Assembly: GCA_008921705.1 (NCBI GenBank) | Contig: VFFE01007854.1 | Span: forward strand, 375,214-439,213 | DNA length: 64,000 nucleotides | Direction: 5' to 3' | DNA from: Burhinus oedicnemus | Lineage: Eukaryota; Chordata; Aves; Charadriiformes; Burhinidae | Part shown: in pieces, positions 1 to 11,296 of the stretch | Position numbering within the stretch: the first letter of the stretch is position 1 | How the letters are laid out: each line of letters starts with the position of its first letter | Notes under the pieces: model-generated | The model's input: the letters and a program-made list of their open reading frames with translations, nothing else | Databases searched by the model: none | What the model was told of the DNA's origin: nothing | Position numbers and translations under genes: made by a program

Positions 1-572
1 TAACCAGCCATAGGGATTTTCCTTCAAGAGGAATGTTGGCTGAAGAAGACTGCGCTTCCCCAGCGAAGGTTGGTATGAGATGCAATCACCCAGCCTGACC
101 CCAGGCAGCAGTGGCAGAATGAAGGCAGCAGGGATAGTCTAATGGGTGGCCTGCAAGATCTGCTGCCTTTGTTTCCCTGATCTACCATTAGCTGGTCCTG
201 GGCGAGATGCTTTTATCTGAAATGCTGAGACCAGTTTTTCTGCTTGGTTAATGACAACGTCCTTGATACAGTCTCATAAGCTTAGCATACGCTAAGAAAG
301 TGCAAGCAAGGAAGTTGTAGATGGTGCTTGAATAGATTTTGGGGGCGGGAAGAATATCAGGCATCCTGTTAAAAATTAATCTCTAGGGTTTTGGCAGCAC
401 AGTGTGAGCATTACTTCAGTGTTTTACAGATAGTTATCTGCCTCACAGGCACACCCCATTATTATAATTTTTATTGAGCTAACAAAGATGAACCCGGATA
501 CAGGGAAAAAAATATTTTTGAAAGTGCATCCTTCTCTAGCCAGATGTTTGTCTTCCTTTGGTCAAATGTAGC
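1..572. other. Unique AT-rich DNA, no gene seen
   Basis: No repeat or coding signature was recognised here. The stretch is moderately AT-rich and has stop codons in all frames. It leads into a pyrimidine tract that resembles a splice acceptor but has no credible exon after it. Confidence 0.5.
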
Positions 573-611
573 CTTTTCTTCCTCTCTCTTTCTTTTTTCT
601 TTTTTTTTCTT
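573..611. repeat. Pyrimidine-rich low-complexity tract
   Basis: A run of almost only T and C (TTCTTCC, CTCTCTTTC and long T blocks) ends in TATAG. A second T-rich run ending in CTCAG follows within about 30 bases. It looks like a 3' splice-site tract, but no conserved open frame follows, so it is recorded as low-complexity sequence. Confidence 0.6.
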
Positions 612-1728
612 ATAGTTTCCATTCTTTTTTTCTCAGAAAGACATTCAAATTATTTCTTGAGGATTTTTATGTATTTAAGATCCTATTTGAGTTAAAAGTT
701 TAATTTCATGACAAATTAATATACTTCAGGTCAAATCCTTGTGATTTGGGAGTCTTAAAAGTGAGTACGTAGAACTGAATTGGCCACTAAAAATTATAAT
801 GAAATTTGTGATAGCCTTCCTCCTTTGTTATTCATAGTATCACACTCAGTTCCATCTCAGTTCTTTGACTACAGCTAAATATTGTTGTCTGCAATGGGAC
901 GTCCTTGTGGATTTAAATATTACTAACATGTGCAAGCATAGTAGACCATATCTCTTTCTAATTGATAGCAAATTTTCAGGGAGCTGCCAATGTGCTGAAA
1001 CTCTTGCTGACTCCCCAAAGTTTATTGCGTTTCCTTATAACTGTATTCTAGTCAAAAAATATATGTCTATGTGTTTGCCATTAGCCATGATGTTTAAAGG
1101 ATTTGGTCAGCTGGTTACAGTTAGGTATCCTGTAACGGAGACCACACAGGTTGCAAATATTGATCAGCGCCTGGCCTGTGTACCCCACTTTTACACAAAC
1201 CAAGAAGGAGGCAAAATGGTTGGTGAGTATGTGTGACTAGTTGGGAAAGATGAAATAAGGACTTCTCTGAGTTAAGAAAACAGATGAGAAGCTCAAAACC
1301 CATGTGTGGATTGTGGCAGTATGGGACAGGCTGGGCCATGGGCTGTGTTTGTGCAAATTCCCATGAACTCACATGCACTAAAACCCAACAGAAGTATTTT
1401 GATACTACTGCATACGAGGTCAGCTGCCCCACACTGACTGTCTGGGATGTCCAGATACACTTGCAATGAGAAACAGGGAATTTTACCCATGGGGTACTTC
1501 ACCTCAGACTACAAAGGCTAAGACTTCAGTTTCACTATCCTGAAACTCAGAGCAGGGCTGTAGCCAGAGAAAGGGCGACTGCAGACAGCTTATGGCTTTG
1601 GAACAACATGCGTAGCTGAGGTGTCCCCTCATGAAGGGCTCTGATACTTGATGGCAGCAATTTGTAGTTGGAGAGGAGTGGTATATCAGCTGCTGAGTCA
1701 TCTGAACCTTCAGAAGTCTTGTTCAACA

Positions 1729-2160
1729 TAGAATCATAGAATCACCTAGGTTGGGAGGGACCTTTAAGATCATCAAGTCCAACCGTAAACCTAACACTGC
1801 CAAAACCACCACTAAACCATATTTGTCAGCACCACGTCTACATGTCTTTTAAATACCTCCAGGGATGGCAATTCCACCGCTTCCCTGGACACCAGTTCCA
1901 ATGCTTGATTACCCTTTCAGGGAAGAAATTTTTCCTAATATCCAATCTAAACCTCCCCTGGCACAACTTGAGGCCATTTCCTCTTGTCCTATCGCTTGTT
2001 ACTTGGGAGAAGAGATCGACCCCCACCTCTCTACAACCTCCTTTCAGGGAGTTGTAAAGAGCGATAAATTCTCCCCTCAAACTCCTTTTCTCAAGATGAA
2101 ACAACTCCAGTTCCCTCAGCCGCTCCTCATAAGGCTTGCTCTCTAGACCCTTCACCAGCT
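1729..2160 (-). mobile_element. CR1 LINE fragment, 5'-truncated (minus strand)
   Basis: On the plus strand this begins with AGAATCATAGAATCACC, the reverse complement of a CR1 3' end. It continues through the conserved tail with TTTAAGATCATCAAGTCCAA and the block containing AACACTGCCAA. Reading the minus strand, the last part of CR1 ORF2 is recognisable: a block like [21 protein letters not shown], then a broken C-terminus. CR1 elements are non-LTR retrotransposons that copy themselves by target-primed reverse transcription and are usually 5'-truncated. This copy stops abruptly where a plus-strand CR1 begins. Several indels break the frame, so it is old and inactive. Confidence 0.93.
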
Positions 2161-2973
2161 TTCATCAACGACCTGGATGAGGGGACGGAGTGTACCCTCA
2201 GCAAGTTTTCTGATGACACAAAACTGGGAGAAGTGGCTGAAACACCAGAAGGCAGTGCCACTATTCAGCGAGACCTGGACAGGCTAGAGTGTTGGGTGGA
2301 GAGGAACCTAAGGAAGTTCAACAAGGGCAAGTGTAGGGTCCTGCACCTGGCGAGGAATAACCCCATGCACCAGTACAGATTAGGGCTTGACCTGTTGGAA
2401 AGCAGCTCTGTAGAGAGGGACCTGAGAGTCCTGGTGGACAACGAGATGACCATGAGCCAGCAATGTGTCCTTGTGGCCAAGAAGGCCAATGGTCTCCTGG
2501 GATGCATTAAAAAGAGAGGAGCCAGCAGGTTGCGGGAAGTCATCCTCCCCCTCTACTTTGTCCTGGTGAGGCCCCATCTGGAGTACTGTGTCCAGTTCTG
2601 GGCTCCCCAGTTCAAGAAAGACAAGGTACTACTGGAGAGAGTCCAGTGGATGGCTACGAAGATGGTCAGGGGACTGGAGCATCTCTCTTATGAGGAAAGG
2701 CTGAGAGACCTGGCTCTGTTTAGCCTGGAGAAGAGAAGACTGAGAGGGGATCTTATCAATGCTTATCAATATCAAAAGGGCAAGTGTCATGAGGATGGAG
2801 CCAGACTCTTCAGTGGTGCCCAGCGACAGGACAAGGGGCAACAGGCACAAACTAGAACACAGGAAATTCCGTCTCAACATGAGGAGGAACAGGCTGCCCA
2901 GAGAGGTTGTGGAGTCTCATTCTCTGAGATATTAAAAACCCATTTGGACGCCATCCTGTGCAACCTGCTCTAG
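2161..2973 (+). pseudogene. CR1 ORF2 remnant: reverse transcriptase C-terminal part
   Basis: A single open frame runs from the element's left edge to TAG at 2971-2973 (270 codons). It opens with INDLDEGTE and an FSDD box at 2206-2217. FADD is the usual CR1 form of the catalytic YxDD motif, so A to S is a substitution at the active site. The thumb and C-terminal region follows ([31 protein letters not shown]), ending in [10 protein letters not shown]. Compared with the usual CR1 C-terminus, about two bases are missing near 2810 and about 34 near 2886. The stretch between is out of the ancestral frame, and the second loss restores it. The N-terminal endonuclease and most of the polymerase are absent, so it cannot be functional. 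Confidence 0.85.
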
Positions 2974-3056
2974 GTGAACCTGCTCTGGCAGGGGGGTTGG
3001 ACTAGATGACCTCCAGAGGTCCCTTCCAACCCCTACCATTCTGTGGTTCTGTGATT
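2161..3056 (+). mobile_element. CR1 LINE fragment, 5'-truncated (plus strand)
   Basis: This is the longest CR1 copy in the window, about 0.9 kb. It begins inside the reverse transcriptase catalytic region and runs to a 3' end of the form CTAGATGACCTCCAGAGGTCCC followed by ATTCTGTGGTTCTGTGATTC. No poly-A tail is present, as expected for CR1. The tail type (CCAGAGGTCCC) differs from the TTTAAGGTCCC type seen at 11.8 and 51.3 kb, so at least two CR1 subfamilies are present. It lies directly head to head with the minus-strand CR1 on its left. Confidence 0.95.
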
Positions 3057-6000
3057 CAGCTGTGAAGGATGCAAGTTGACAGGGGCTGCTGAGCCCAGTG
3101 TCCTTGGGCTACCATTTTAGACATCTAAAGAGGTCTCATTTAAGATGAGAAGAAGCACTCTAATCAGATGAATTTAGTTCAGATGAATTTCATTTGCTGA
3201 AATCATTCATATTTCCACACAGCACAGTGTGGAAACATATGAAAATATAGATAGTTCAGTATTCCATTGGGAACATGGGATTCTTGACCCTACTGAGGAG
3301 GAAAACAAGTGCATGGAGCTCTGCTCCTTTCAGTACCTAACCTAGTGCTGTGCTGTTTAAAGATATCTGGTGCTTTTGTGAAAAACTGGTAATCCAGGAA
3401 TACTGATTATGAAGACAATTTCCGTTCTCCCCACCTTCCTCACAACCCTTGACAGCAAGTCAGATTTTGCCTTTTGAAAGGAGCAGTTATTTTTATTCAC
3501 ATTGCAAAAGATTTTCCAAACTCCACATATATTGTTATGTCTCTCAAATGCATTACATCACAGGACTCTTCTGAAAGGTGTCCAAATCCTGCATTAAAAC
3601 GCTTGTGGGAAAAGTTGAAAAAATAAATGGTTTATGTTAAATGGCATTTGGAAAAGGGAATGAAATGTATTGCACTGATACGGTAGAAAGGTAATGTACT
3701 AATGGATGCTTTGGTTTTGAATTAAGTGTTATGCTCTCCCTCGTCAAACTCCATTCTGAAGTTATGCAAACTTACACATACGTTCCCCCTCTTTCCTCCT
3801 TTTCCATGGGATAGTGTGTAATAGAAGAGTGGTGAAGTATGAACTCTCTGAACATTATGCCATGAAAAATGTAACCAAAGCAGGTGGTTTTACATTAAAT
3901 TAGAAGAGAATCCAATCTGCCAGTATTTCAAATACCTACTTGGAGAACTCAGGAGAACAGCAGACCCAGCCTGTGCCTCATGGCTTGATGGGACCCACAG
4001 TGTACGCCTCAGAAAGCCATTGCTGTTTCAGTTCAGGTTGAGAGGAAGACCAGCATTTAACATTTCCCTCAGCACATTCTCGCTGAGTGTGGTGGACTTT
4101 GGCCAGTGAAATTTGGGGACTATTGATATTAAAGATCTTTATTAATGAGACATTTGTTTTAGAAGGGTTTATCCACATTGCACTTTTACAGTGTTTCCAT
4201 GGGCCCCAGAAGGCCAAATATTCCGACTGTTTGCATTGGTCTGGCCTTGGGATACCCTGGGGACACCATGAGATGTAGACTTGTTTGCATGCCATGGAGG
4301 GAAATTTAGGGCCTCTAGGCCTTCATAACATTCTCCAGGATCTCTTAACGTCCTTTTCTGGACAACTCCAAATCTGGAAAGCTACCTGTCTGGAACATCC
4401 AGAGTCTTTAAACACATATCCCACAAAACCTCATGTAGCTCTCTCAGCACTCCTCAGTGCCCTGCATTTCAAAGGGTCAGAGACAAACCTTACACATATC
4501 CAGCTTTTGCTCGGAATCAGCCAAGTCCAGAAGAGCATGGGATGACTGCCCAACCGCACATCCCAACCAAACATACGACAAAAGCACTCTGCTGGCCTTC
4601 CTTGGACCATCTCCAAAGCCAGGCTCCCAGAGGTCTCATCCTGGGATGGGGTAATAACGCAAGCATTGCAAACACCTGCTGAGCAGTGATGGTGGCTGAG
4701 GAGAGGCTTATGGGCCCCAAGAGGATTTTGGTTCACTATTTATAGTTTAAGGGACAGATTGTGCTGACTCTGAGAAAGAAAGCAATGTGGCTGTGTTTTA
4801 TGAGGGGTCCTATGCTGCTAGCATGATTCACACGTTTAGGGGACCAGCATCTTTGGGGGATTCTTTCTTTGCTCTGCCATTTTCAGGTTTTGACATGTTT
4901 TAGGCAGAAGTCAGGAACCTCATTACTCAGGCTGGGCAATTTTGACAGATCTGGCTTCTTAAGAAAATTAATATGAGTCATCCTCTGAAGGTACCTATCT
5001 CCCAGGTGATGGCTGGGTGGCCAACATAGATGAGGTGCATAATTCACATGGGTCAAGGTAAATGACATCCCACATTTATCTACCCTGCATTTAGTTGTTT
5101 GGGAATTCAAAGTATACAGGGATCAAAAAATAGAAGGTACCAGTCCGAGTTTGTGCTATAACAGGTTCATAAATGTGCTTTATTAGCTGCTTCCACTAAT
5201 TCATTTACTTATTAATTGATAAATATTAGTGTATTTAGCAAGCAGTCCAGTGTACACGCTTTCCATTGGCTGTGCTGGGAAAAATCAATAATAAAGAGTC
5301 TTCTTTTACTTATTATAGGCTGGTATTTAATCCATCTCAACAGATTTAATTGTAATTCATGCTTTGTTAATGAGGAAAGGTGAAGAGTCCCAGGTCATTT
5401 GCCTTGTGAAGAAAAAAGCTTCATGAATCTGAAGCAAAGCGGCAGGCCTGCTGAACATCTTCCAGCTCCAAAAGGGAGTTGGGACTTTTACTACACAGAC
5501 ATATTTTAGCTGAAAAATGCTGCTGATAATAATAGGAAACTACCATTATGCCAAAAAACCCCTGAAGGGATCCCTTTTTTTTTTCTTAGTTTTGGGGTAC
5601 ATCTTGGGATTAGGCAGATACAGAAAGAAAAGTCCCCAGAGAGAAAATGAAAAGGTTTACATGGTGAAGTGGGAAAAAAAAAAAAAACAACAACAAAATT
5701 TGATTTGGTATTAATTTTTAACCATGATTCAGAAAGATTCTTCTTCATGACAGTATTCTCTTGTACCTAATGACATCATCCAGAGATTTTTATTGCTGTT
5801 ACTGGAAATGAGGATTTCTTTTACATCCCAGTTATGTTGGGTTGTACAACAAAGGAGCCTCCCCATTGCATATCCCCAGACTCAGGCCATCTAAACTTAG
5901 GGAATTAGTCCAACCCGAATGTTCTCCTCAGTTATCTCTAAGCTATTGTAACCACTGCTTTTTTAAAACCATCCCCCAATTTGACCTCTAGACAATTATC

Positions 6001-6284
6001 CTGTCTGGTTTCCATCACATCTCTGGATGCTTTGGTTCTCACCAAAACATCTTTTAAAAGAGCTTCTTCACTTGTTCCTCTGACCGCTACAAGCCCTTCC
6101 TTGGGTTATTCCTTTTTTTTGGGTAGTTCAAGCCCATCTGCACTGTTAAGGCTCTAGCTAATACTGCCCAATGATATGTCTTCTCGTTTTTGTTTCACAT
6201 TCTCTCCTGAAGCTATAGCTTGGTGCTGCACTGTGCCGCATGGACAGGATCCTCCTTTTAATACCATTGGTGCTGTTCGCACTG
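3057..6284. other. Unique DNA, no gene seen
   Basis: About 3.2 kb right of the CR1 pair in which I recognise no gene and no interspersed repeat. It has only short A/T runs (near 5570-5590 and a poly-A/CAA run near 5671-5697). Open frames are at most about 105 codons and match no family I know. Confidence 0.45.
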
Positions 6285-6386
6285 AGATTAGAGGCTGAGA
6301 ATCAGGACACCTGCATTGTAGTCTCAGCAGCCTCCTTCCCTTCCCAGGCCAAGACAACCTGAATGTCTTCAGGAAAATAAGGAGAC
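6285..6386 (+). mobile_element. Possible CORE-SINE/MIR-like relic
   Basis: A segment reading GAGAATCAGGACACCTGCATT, then a part like CCAAGACAACCTGAATGTC and an AAAATAAGG block, follows the order of the MIR/CORE-SINE sense strand. In that order a 'gagtcaggagacctgggttc' part precedes the conserved core. Similarity is patchy, so this is an inference from word order. Confidence 0.35.
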
Positions 6387-6889
6387 TGAATTTTGAAAAA
6401 CTTCAGAATAATATTGTAAAGGCCTAGATAAAAAATTTTCACGCTGTGTGGTTGGGCTTGTCGGCAATGAGGGAACTTCTCTATGAGACACGTCAAGGAG
6501 AATGGAGGTTACATGAAGATGTTGGAGATATCACCTTTCCTACATCTTCAGTCCAGGCATTTGGAGGCAACTATCACAGTAGAAAGTTGGTCATATTAGG
6601 AAAGACTGAGTACTGTTTGCAGAAACCGGGAGAATTCACTTGGATTTATTTCTATTTCTATATTTAAGTTAATTTTTCATTCTAGAGCTGCTTCCCAACA
6701 TAGCATCAATTGCTACTGAGAGCCCATGAGGCACCTGGGAAGGTCAAAAAGATGGACATTTTAAAGAAACCAGACAACAGTTTCCTTTTATTTTATCTTG
6801 TAAACACATTTGCAGCCTAGTTAAAACAACAAAGCAAGACATTTCATACATTCAGTTCCTTAATTGAATGATAGACCAGAGCCTCGGCT

Positions 6890-8039
6890 GGTGTGATTCT
6901 GTATCCTTCCCTTGCAATCAATTTAGTGCCATGGGAAATTCACTTCCAAAACCCATTTTTCATGGTGAGCAGAGAAACTTTTCATGTAGTTTCTATCAAG
7001 GCTTCTGCCGCTGCTGCTAACGTCATCCCATCGCTTGCAGAATCTCCGGCTGCTACAGATTCTTCTGCCATTGTGCCTTTGAGAGCCCTGCTAGTGATTT
7101 CGTGACGACTGAGAACCACTACCAAAGTTAGCCCTGCGTCATGAAAAACTTTCTGCCAAGCAAGGCTCAGCCCAGTCTTAGGTTTGGCATGACACTTGGC
7201 TGGCGTGCAGATATGTTCATCGTTTTTTTTTATTCTGAAAAGGTAATAGCAACGCATTTATTTACTGGCTTATAATGGCTTTACGATAACCCGGCTGAGC
7301 CAAGTACTTTTTTTTTTCTTTTAAGTAGACTTAGCTCACTTTTAAAGGAAGTTAACATGGTTACTCGGGACAACATTTTGCAAATTTTTCAGTGATAGTC
7401 TTGTTCATGAATGTACACATTTCCTTTAAGATGATATATGCCTAAACCACAGTGCATGGACATGAGTCAATAAAGGAAGCAATTCTTGTAAGCTTGTATG
7501 CATCTACACAGTTTCTTAAAAACAGGCTCTGCCAGCAGAATCGCGTGACAAGATACTGTCATCTGGAAACATGAACTGCTATATAATACCGGTACGTAAT
7601 GTTGGATCGGTGAGGAAAGTGGGAAACCAAGTCTAAAAGGACTGTGTCGTTACTGGAACTTCAGAATGTCTATAAAAACATCACCGAATTTTCAATTTTC
7701 AGTAAAAAATCAAAATAACGTCTTCCCCCCTCACATTTTCAAACTGAAATCGAAGGTTTGTTTGGATCTTTGCAATGTGAACACCTGTGCAAAAATAAGA
7801 GGGAGGGAGGGGGTGAGAAAAACCTCACAATTTTTTTCTCTCCTGTTTTTTTTGCAACTGTCTGTATCTGTACACAGGTCTTCAGGCAGCCTGAGTTTTT
7901 TTTTACACAATCCAGTCTGGCAGGCGACTTAAGGAAAATGCACCTTTTGGCATAAAAAATATAATTCCGGGGTGACTTAAAAAGTTTCTCGATGGCTGAT
8001 TTTTGCCCTGCGCCAGCGCTATGTGATGCACCGAGTACA
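6890..8039. other. Unique DNA, partly CpG-containing
   Basis: No repeat family was recognised. A cluster of CpGs occurs around 7020-7120 and short G-rich or pyrimidine tracts near 7800-7860. The 165-codon minus frame at 7739-8236 is rich in F, S and K because it crosses A/T-rich tracts. It is not considered a gene. Confidence 0.4.
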
Positions 8040-8125
8040 TAAAAATGAAAAGGAGAAATTAAAAATAATAAAAAAAAAAATAAAGAGGAGGAAAAAATAA
8101 AGAAAAAAAAGGGGGAAAAAAGAAC
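8040..8125. repeat. A/G-rich low-complexity tract
   Basis: About 85 bases are almost entirely A and G (blocks of A up to ten, AGGAGG, GGGGG) with a few T. This is a purine-rich simple sequence immediately left of a CpG-enriched patch. Confidence 0.8.
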
Positions 8126-8148
8126 TAATTCAAAGCCTGAAATAATGC

Positions 8149-8693
8149 CGAGAAGAGCACGTTGTGCAGGCTGAGGTAGGGCAGAGCAATCGGCTCTGTG
8201 CCTCGGCAGGGTGAGCAGAAAGCGGGGCAGCTGCACTGCTTTTTACCTCTTTGAAACTTCTAACAGGAAGCAGCCCTGACGCGAGGCAGGGAACCGGTCC
8301 TTCAAACGCTGGAAGGCTCTCGGTGTTTTCAGCGCTCAGCACTTTGCAGGAGGCACCCCCAGTTTCGCCAGTGCCCAGTTTTCAAAGGGTCCGGTCTGCC
8401 GCAACCTCTGCAGCTCCAGGTTTTCCTGGCTCAGTTTGCCCGGTGTTGGCCAAGAGGAGATGGTCACAGCTTCTGCTAAGCCTCCCCATCTCCTAGGGAG
8501 GATTCCCAGCTCAGCCAGCAAAGCAGCTCAGCATTAGGCCAGTCTCCCTCCTGATACGCTTTGGGGACTTTAAAAAGCGTGGAACGGAAAGAGCACAGGA
8601 ACCTCTTTGCCACGCACGGCGGCGATATTAATAATGCCAAGTCACAGCCTAGTGACAGAAAAACATCGCAGCACACATCAGGCGAGATGTGAC
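8149..8693. promoter_or_regulatory. CpG-enriched patch, possible regulatory element
   Basis: I count about 24 CpG dinucleotides in this 545-base interval, 15 of them between 8149 and 8440. CpG is much rarer in most of the window. GC content is also higher than in the surroundings. Such patches can be small CpG islands or enhancers. No transcription start, exon or TATA element could be tied to it, so the regulatory reading is inference. Confidence 0.25.
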
Positions 8694-8844
8694 ATTCAGG
8701 ACAGCAAAGTGAATTCATAAGCATCCCAAAGGTCAAAATATAAGGGCTGCTGAAGGTCTGTTTACACGAGCATAAACCTTGCTGCATGGGAACACACGCA
8801 CACACAGCCACCCCTACACGCACAGGCTTACACGTATAAAGAAC

Positions 8845-8908
8845 TTTTTTTTTTCTTTTTTTCTTTTTTTTTCTTTTTTTTTCTTTTTTTTCTTTTTTTT
8901 TTCCTTTT
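8845..8908. repeat. (T)nC simple repeat ending at an assembly gap
   Basis: Runs of 7-12 T are separated by single C bases, and the last recognisable unit is TTCCTTTT just before the N run. The repeat probably continued into the gap, so its true length is unknown. Confidence 0.9.
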
Positions 8909-8928
8909 NNNNNNNNNNNNNNNNNNNN
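8909..8928. other. Assembly gap (20 N)
   Basis: Exactly 20 N characters lie between a T-rich tract on the left and TGTTAAAA with a run of A on the right. The same N count at the second gap suggests a placeholder length rather than a measured one. Confidence 0.95.
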
Positions 8929-8947
8929 TGTTAAAAAAAAAAAAAAA

Positions 8948-9807
8948 TGGAGAAGGTGTGAGGCATATATTCAGAGAGCCAGAAAGCCACACACAGGCTT
9001 CTATTTATAGCACCCTCGTGGTGAAATAGAGAAAACGAACTGCAGCTTCTATCCGCTGCTCCCAACTGAAGTTTGACACGAGCGGATAAAACCTTTTTTA
9101 GGGTCTCTTTGTAGTTTTAACTGACAAGAAAAAGTGATGAGTTAGCTGTTTCCTTTGCGACCCTCTTAAGCAGGTGAAGAAGTCAACCGCTGGGCGAGAG
9201 GAGTGGAACAAGCTGATGCTGCCTCGGTGCCTGGAAATGTAGTCCTTCCCCTGCAGAGCTGGGGTCAAAAAATAGAAATAGCAGTTGAGCTCAGCACAAC
9301 GGCCAGACTCTATCTCCCAACCTGGATTCCCAGCCCCAAGGTGAAGCACTCATGATCCAGGCACTGTGGGTTGTGTGGATGTTTCCATTCCTTTCTAGTC
9401 GCACCTATTAGAAAAACAGAGATCCAGGGTCCTAGTATCAGAGTTGAGATCTGAGGTTACGGTTCAAACCCACTGATGATTTCTTATGCCAATAATAGAA
9501 TGACTTCTGTTTTGCTCTTGCATTTCTTCGATGGATTCTTCTAAAATGGGACTGACTAATTATTTTCTTACTGATGTGAGCCTGTTGCTGCACAGAATCT
9601 ATTTTTGCAGTTTTCACTCGTCGTTTTCCCGAGGGGATTGATTCAAATATTTCCCTCCTTGAAGCTGAGGTATTCACTAAGTGAGTAGGCATCTCACCAC
9701 CCACCTCTTTCCTCCATGAAGGTTGGTCTTTGCAGTCCTCGGTGCTGGCCACTCTTGCAGCTCTTACGCTGGTGTGGGGCATTGCCTCTTCCTCAGCTCC
9801 TCACTTC
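8948..9807. other. Unique DNA, no gene supported
   Basis: There is no recognised repeat. A minus-strand open frame at 9438-9782 (114 codons) is rich in K, R and S and ends close to the CR1 on its right. It matches no family I know and lacks splice or promoter support, so it is not called as a gene. Confidence 0.4.
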
Positions 9808-10284
9808 ACAGAATTGTAGAATCATGGTTTAGGTTGGAAGGGACCATGTAGTTCCAACCCCCCTGCCATGGGCAAGGACACCTCCCACTAGACCAGGTTG
9901 ATCAAAGTCTCATCCAGCCTGGCCTTGAACACCTCCAGAGATGGGGCCTCCACAACTTCCCTGGGCAACCTGGGCCAGTGCCTCAGCACCCTCAGAGTGA
10001 AAAATTTCTTCCTAATATCTGTTCTAAATCTACCATCTTCGATTTTAAAGCCATTACCCCTCGGCCTATCACCACGAGTCCTTGTAAAAAGTCCCTCCCC
10101 ATATTTCTTGTAGGCACCCTTCAGATATTGGAAAGCTACTATAAGGTCTCCCCGGAGCGTTCTCTTCTCCAGGTTGAACAACCCCAATTCTCTCAGTTTG
10201 TCTTCATAGGAGAAGAGCTCTGACTCCCTGATGATCTTCGTGGCCCTCCTCTGGACCCACTCCAACAGGTCCATGTCCTTCATG
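9808..10284 (-). mobile_element. CR1 LINE fragment, 5'-truncated (minus strand)
   Basis: The plus strand opens with CAGAATTGTAGAATCATGG and GTTGGAAGGGACCATGTAG, the reverse complement of a CR1 3' end. The tail includes CCCTGCCATGGGCAAGGACA, typical of CR1. Homology continues through the ORF2 C-terminus and fades near 10284, a 5' truncation. The minus-strand frame is unbroken, so this is one of the better-preserved copies. Confidence 0.95.
9888..10284 (-). pseudogene. CR1 ORF2 C-terminal remnant, frame intact
   Basis: The minus-strand frame encodes the CR1 ORF2 C-terminus: DLLEWVQRRATKII, then [49 protein letters not shown] and a final FKARLDETLINLV followed by stop. The order and spacing are as expected for the last 130 residues or so of CR1 ORF2. 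Everything upstream (endonuclease, polymerase palm) is missing because of 5' truncation, so it cannot make a working enzyme. Confidence 0.88.
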
Positions 10285-10377
10285 ACACCGTGCAATGCTT
10301 CAGTTCACATGACTTGTGAACAAATGCTGGGTTGCTCCATGGGGAGTTGGGACCCATCGATTTTCTTTGTGTTTGGG

Positions 10378-10465
10378 TGGCAGAGGTAGGTTTGGCACTC
10401 AGAAAATGACAGGGCTGGGAATTGAACATCGAGATCCTGCCTTAGGTCCAGAGTTTGGCCTAGTG
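10378..10465 (-). mobile_element. Possible CORE-SINE/MIR-like relic (minus strand)
   Basis: The words GACAGGGCTGGGAATTGAAC, then CGAGATCCTG and a distal GGCCTAGTG, follow the antisense order of CORE-SINEs. In those, 'agagctgggaatagaacccag' precedes a 'tctaaccactag' part. It is short and diverged, so the family is uncertain. Confidence 0.4.
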
Positions 10466-10499
10466 ATGGTGCAACAACTAACTTAAAGCTAAGCTTTTT

Positions 10500-11296
10500 T
10501 TTTCCCTCAATTTTTTTTTATTTTAAAAAACACAAAGAACACAAGTGGACAGAACTATTTTGTGAGTTGGTATTGGTTACAGCACATAACTTGCTCAGAA
10601 GAAGAAATCTTGAATTATTAAATAGCCACAAAACTCTATTTTCATGTTTTAAAGTGAAATATATTGACATTTTTCTTTAAAAGGTAGTTTTGATTCACAA
10701 TTTGTGTCAATGTAGTTTTAAAAATAGCATCTAAAATGTTGAGAAAAAAATGCACATCTGGATTAATTTTAAATGAAATCAATATTTTTGGAATTAATCT
10801 TTGAACTCTGTTGACTCACCAAAAATTCAGAATATTTTCATTCTTAGTTGATCTGAATTGAATTTTTATCAAACTCTGCACTTTAAAAATTCAAGTGAAC
10901 CAATATATTAGTTATTTGCACAGTCTTAAGATAATATTAAGCAGTGAGTTTTGCCTACTTCTATATCATCTGGAATTGCTGGCAAAGCAATTATTTTGAA
11001 TTTCTGTTTCATTCTAACATTTCTTTGTTTCATTCATTCAATATTAAAGCTGTTTTGATTGAACAAACTGGTCACACAGTGCATTGTCTGTTCCTTGACT
11101 GGAACAGAGCATATCTCTTGGGGATGATCAACCTTGAAGGCTTTTAAATCACTCTACTTCTATTTTTAGAACCACGTATGTTTAAAAGCAGTAGTCTCCT
11201 CACGTGGACAAAGACATTAGCAAACTAAAGGTACATGCTGGTACAGGCAACAGCTACGGATGCAGAAATATAAGGTCTTCTCACATAATGCACTTT
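10500..11296. other. Very AT-rich unique DNA
   Basis: About 0.8 kb of strongly AT-rich sequence with many T- and A-runs. Nothing coding and no repeat family was recognised. Confidence 0.45.

Noticed and set aside
573..645. Splice-acceptor-like pyrimidine tracts ending in TATAG and CTCAG
   Set aside because: The downstream sequence has stops in all frames close by and no conserved coding pattern.
7739..8236. 165-codon minus-strand frame with hydrophobic F-rich stretch
   Set aside because: The apparent membrane segment is the translation of the A/G-rich tract at 8040-8125.
9438..9782. 114-codon basic minus-strand frame next to a CR1
   Set aside because: I considered a CR1 ORF1 or host exon remnant, but no motif of either could be recognised.
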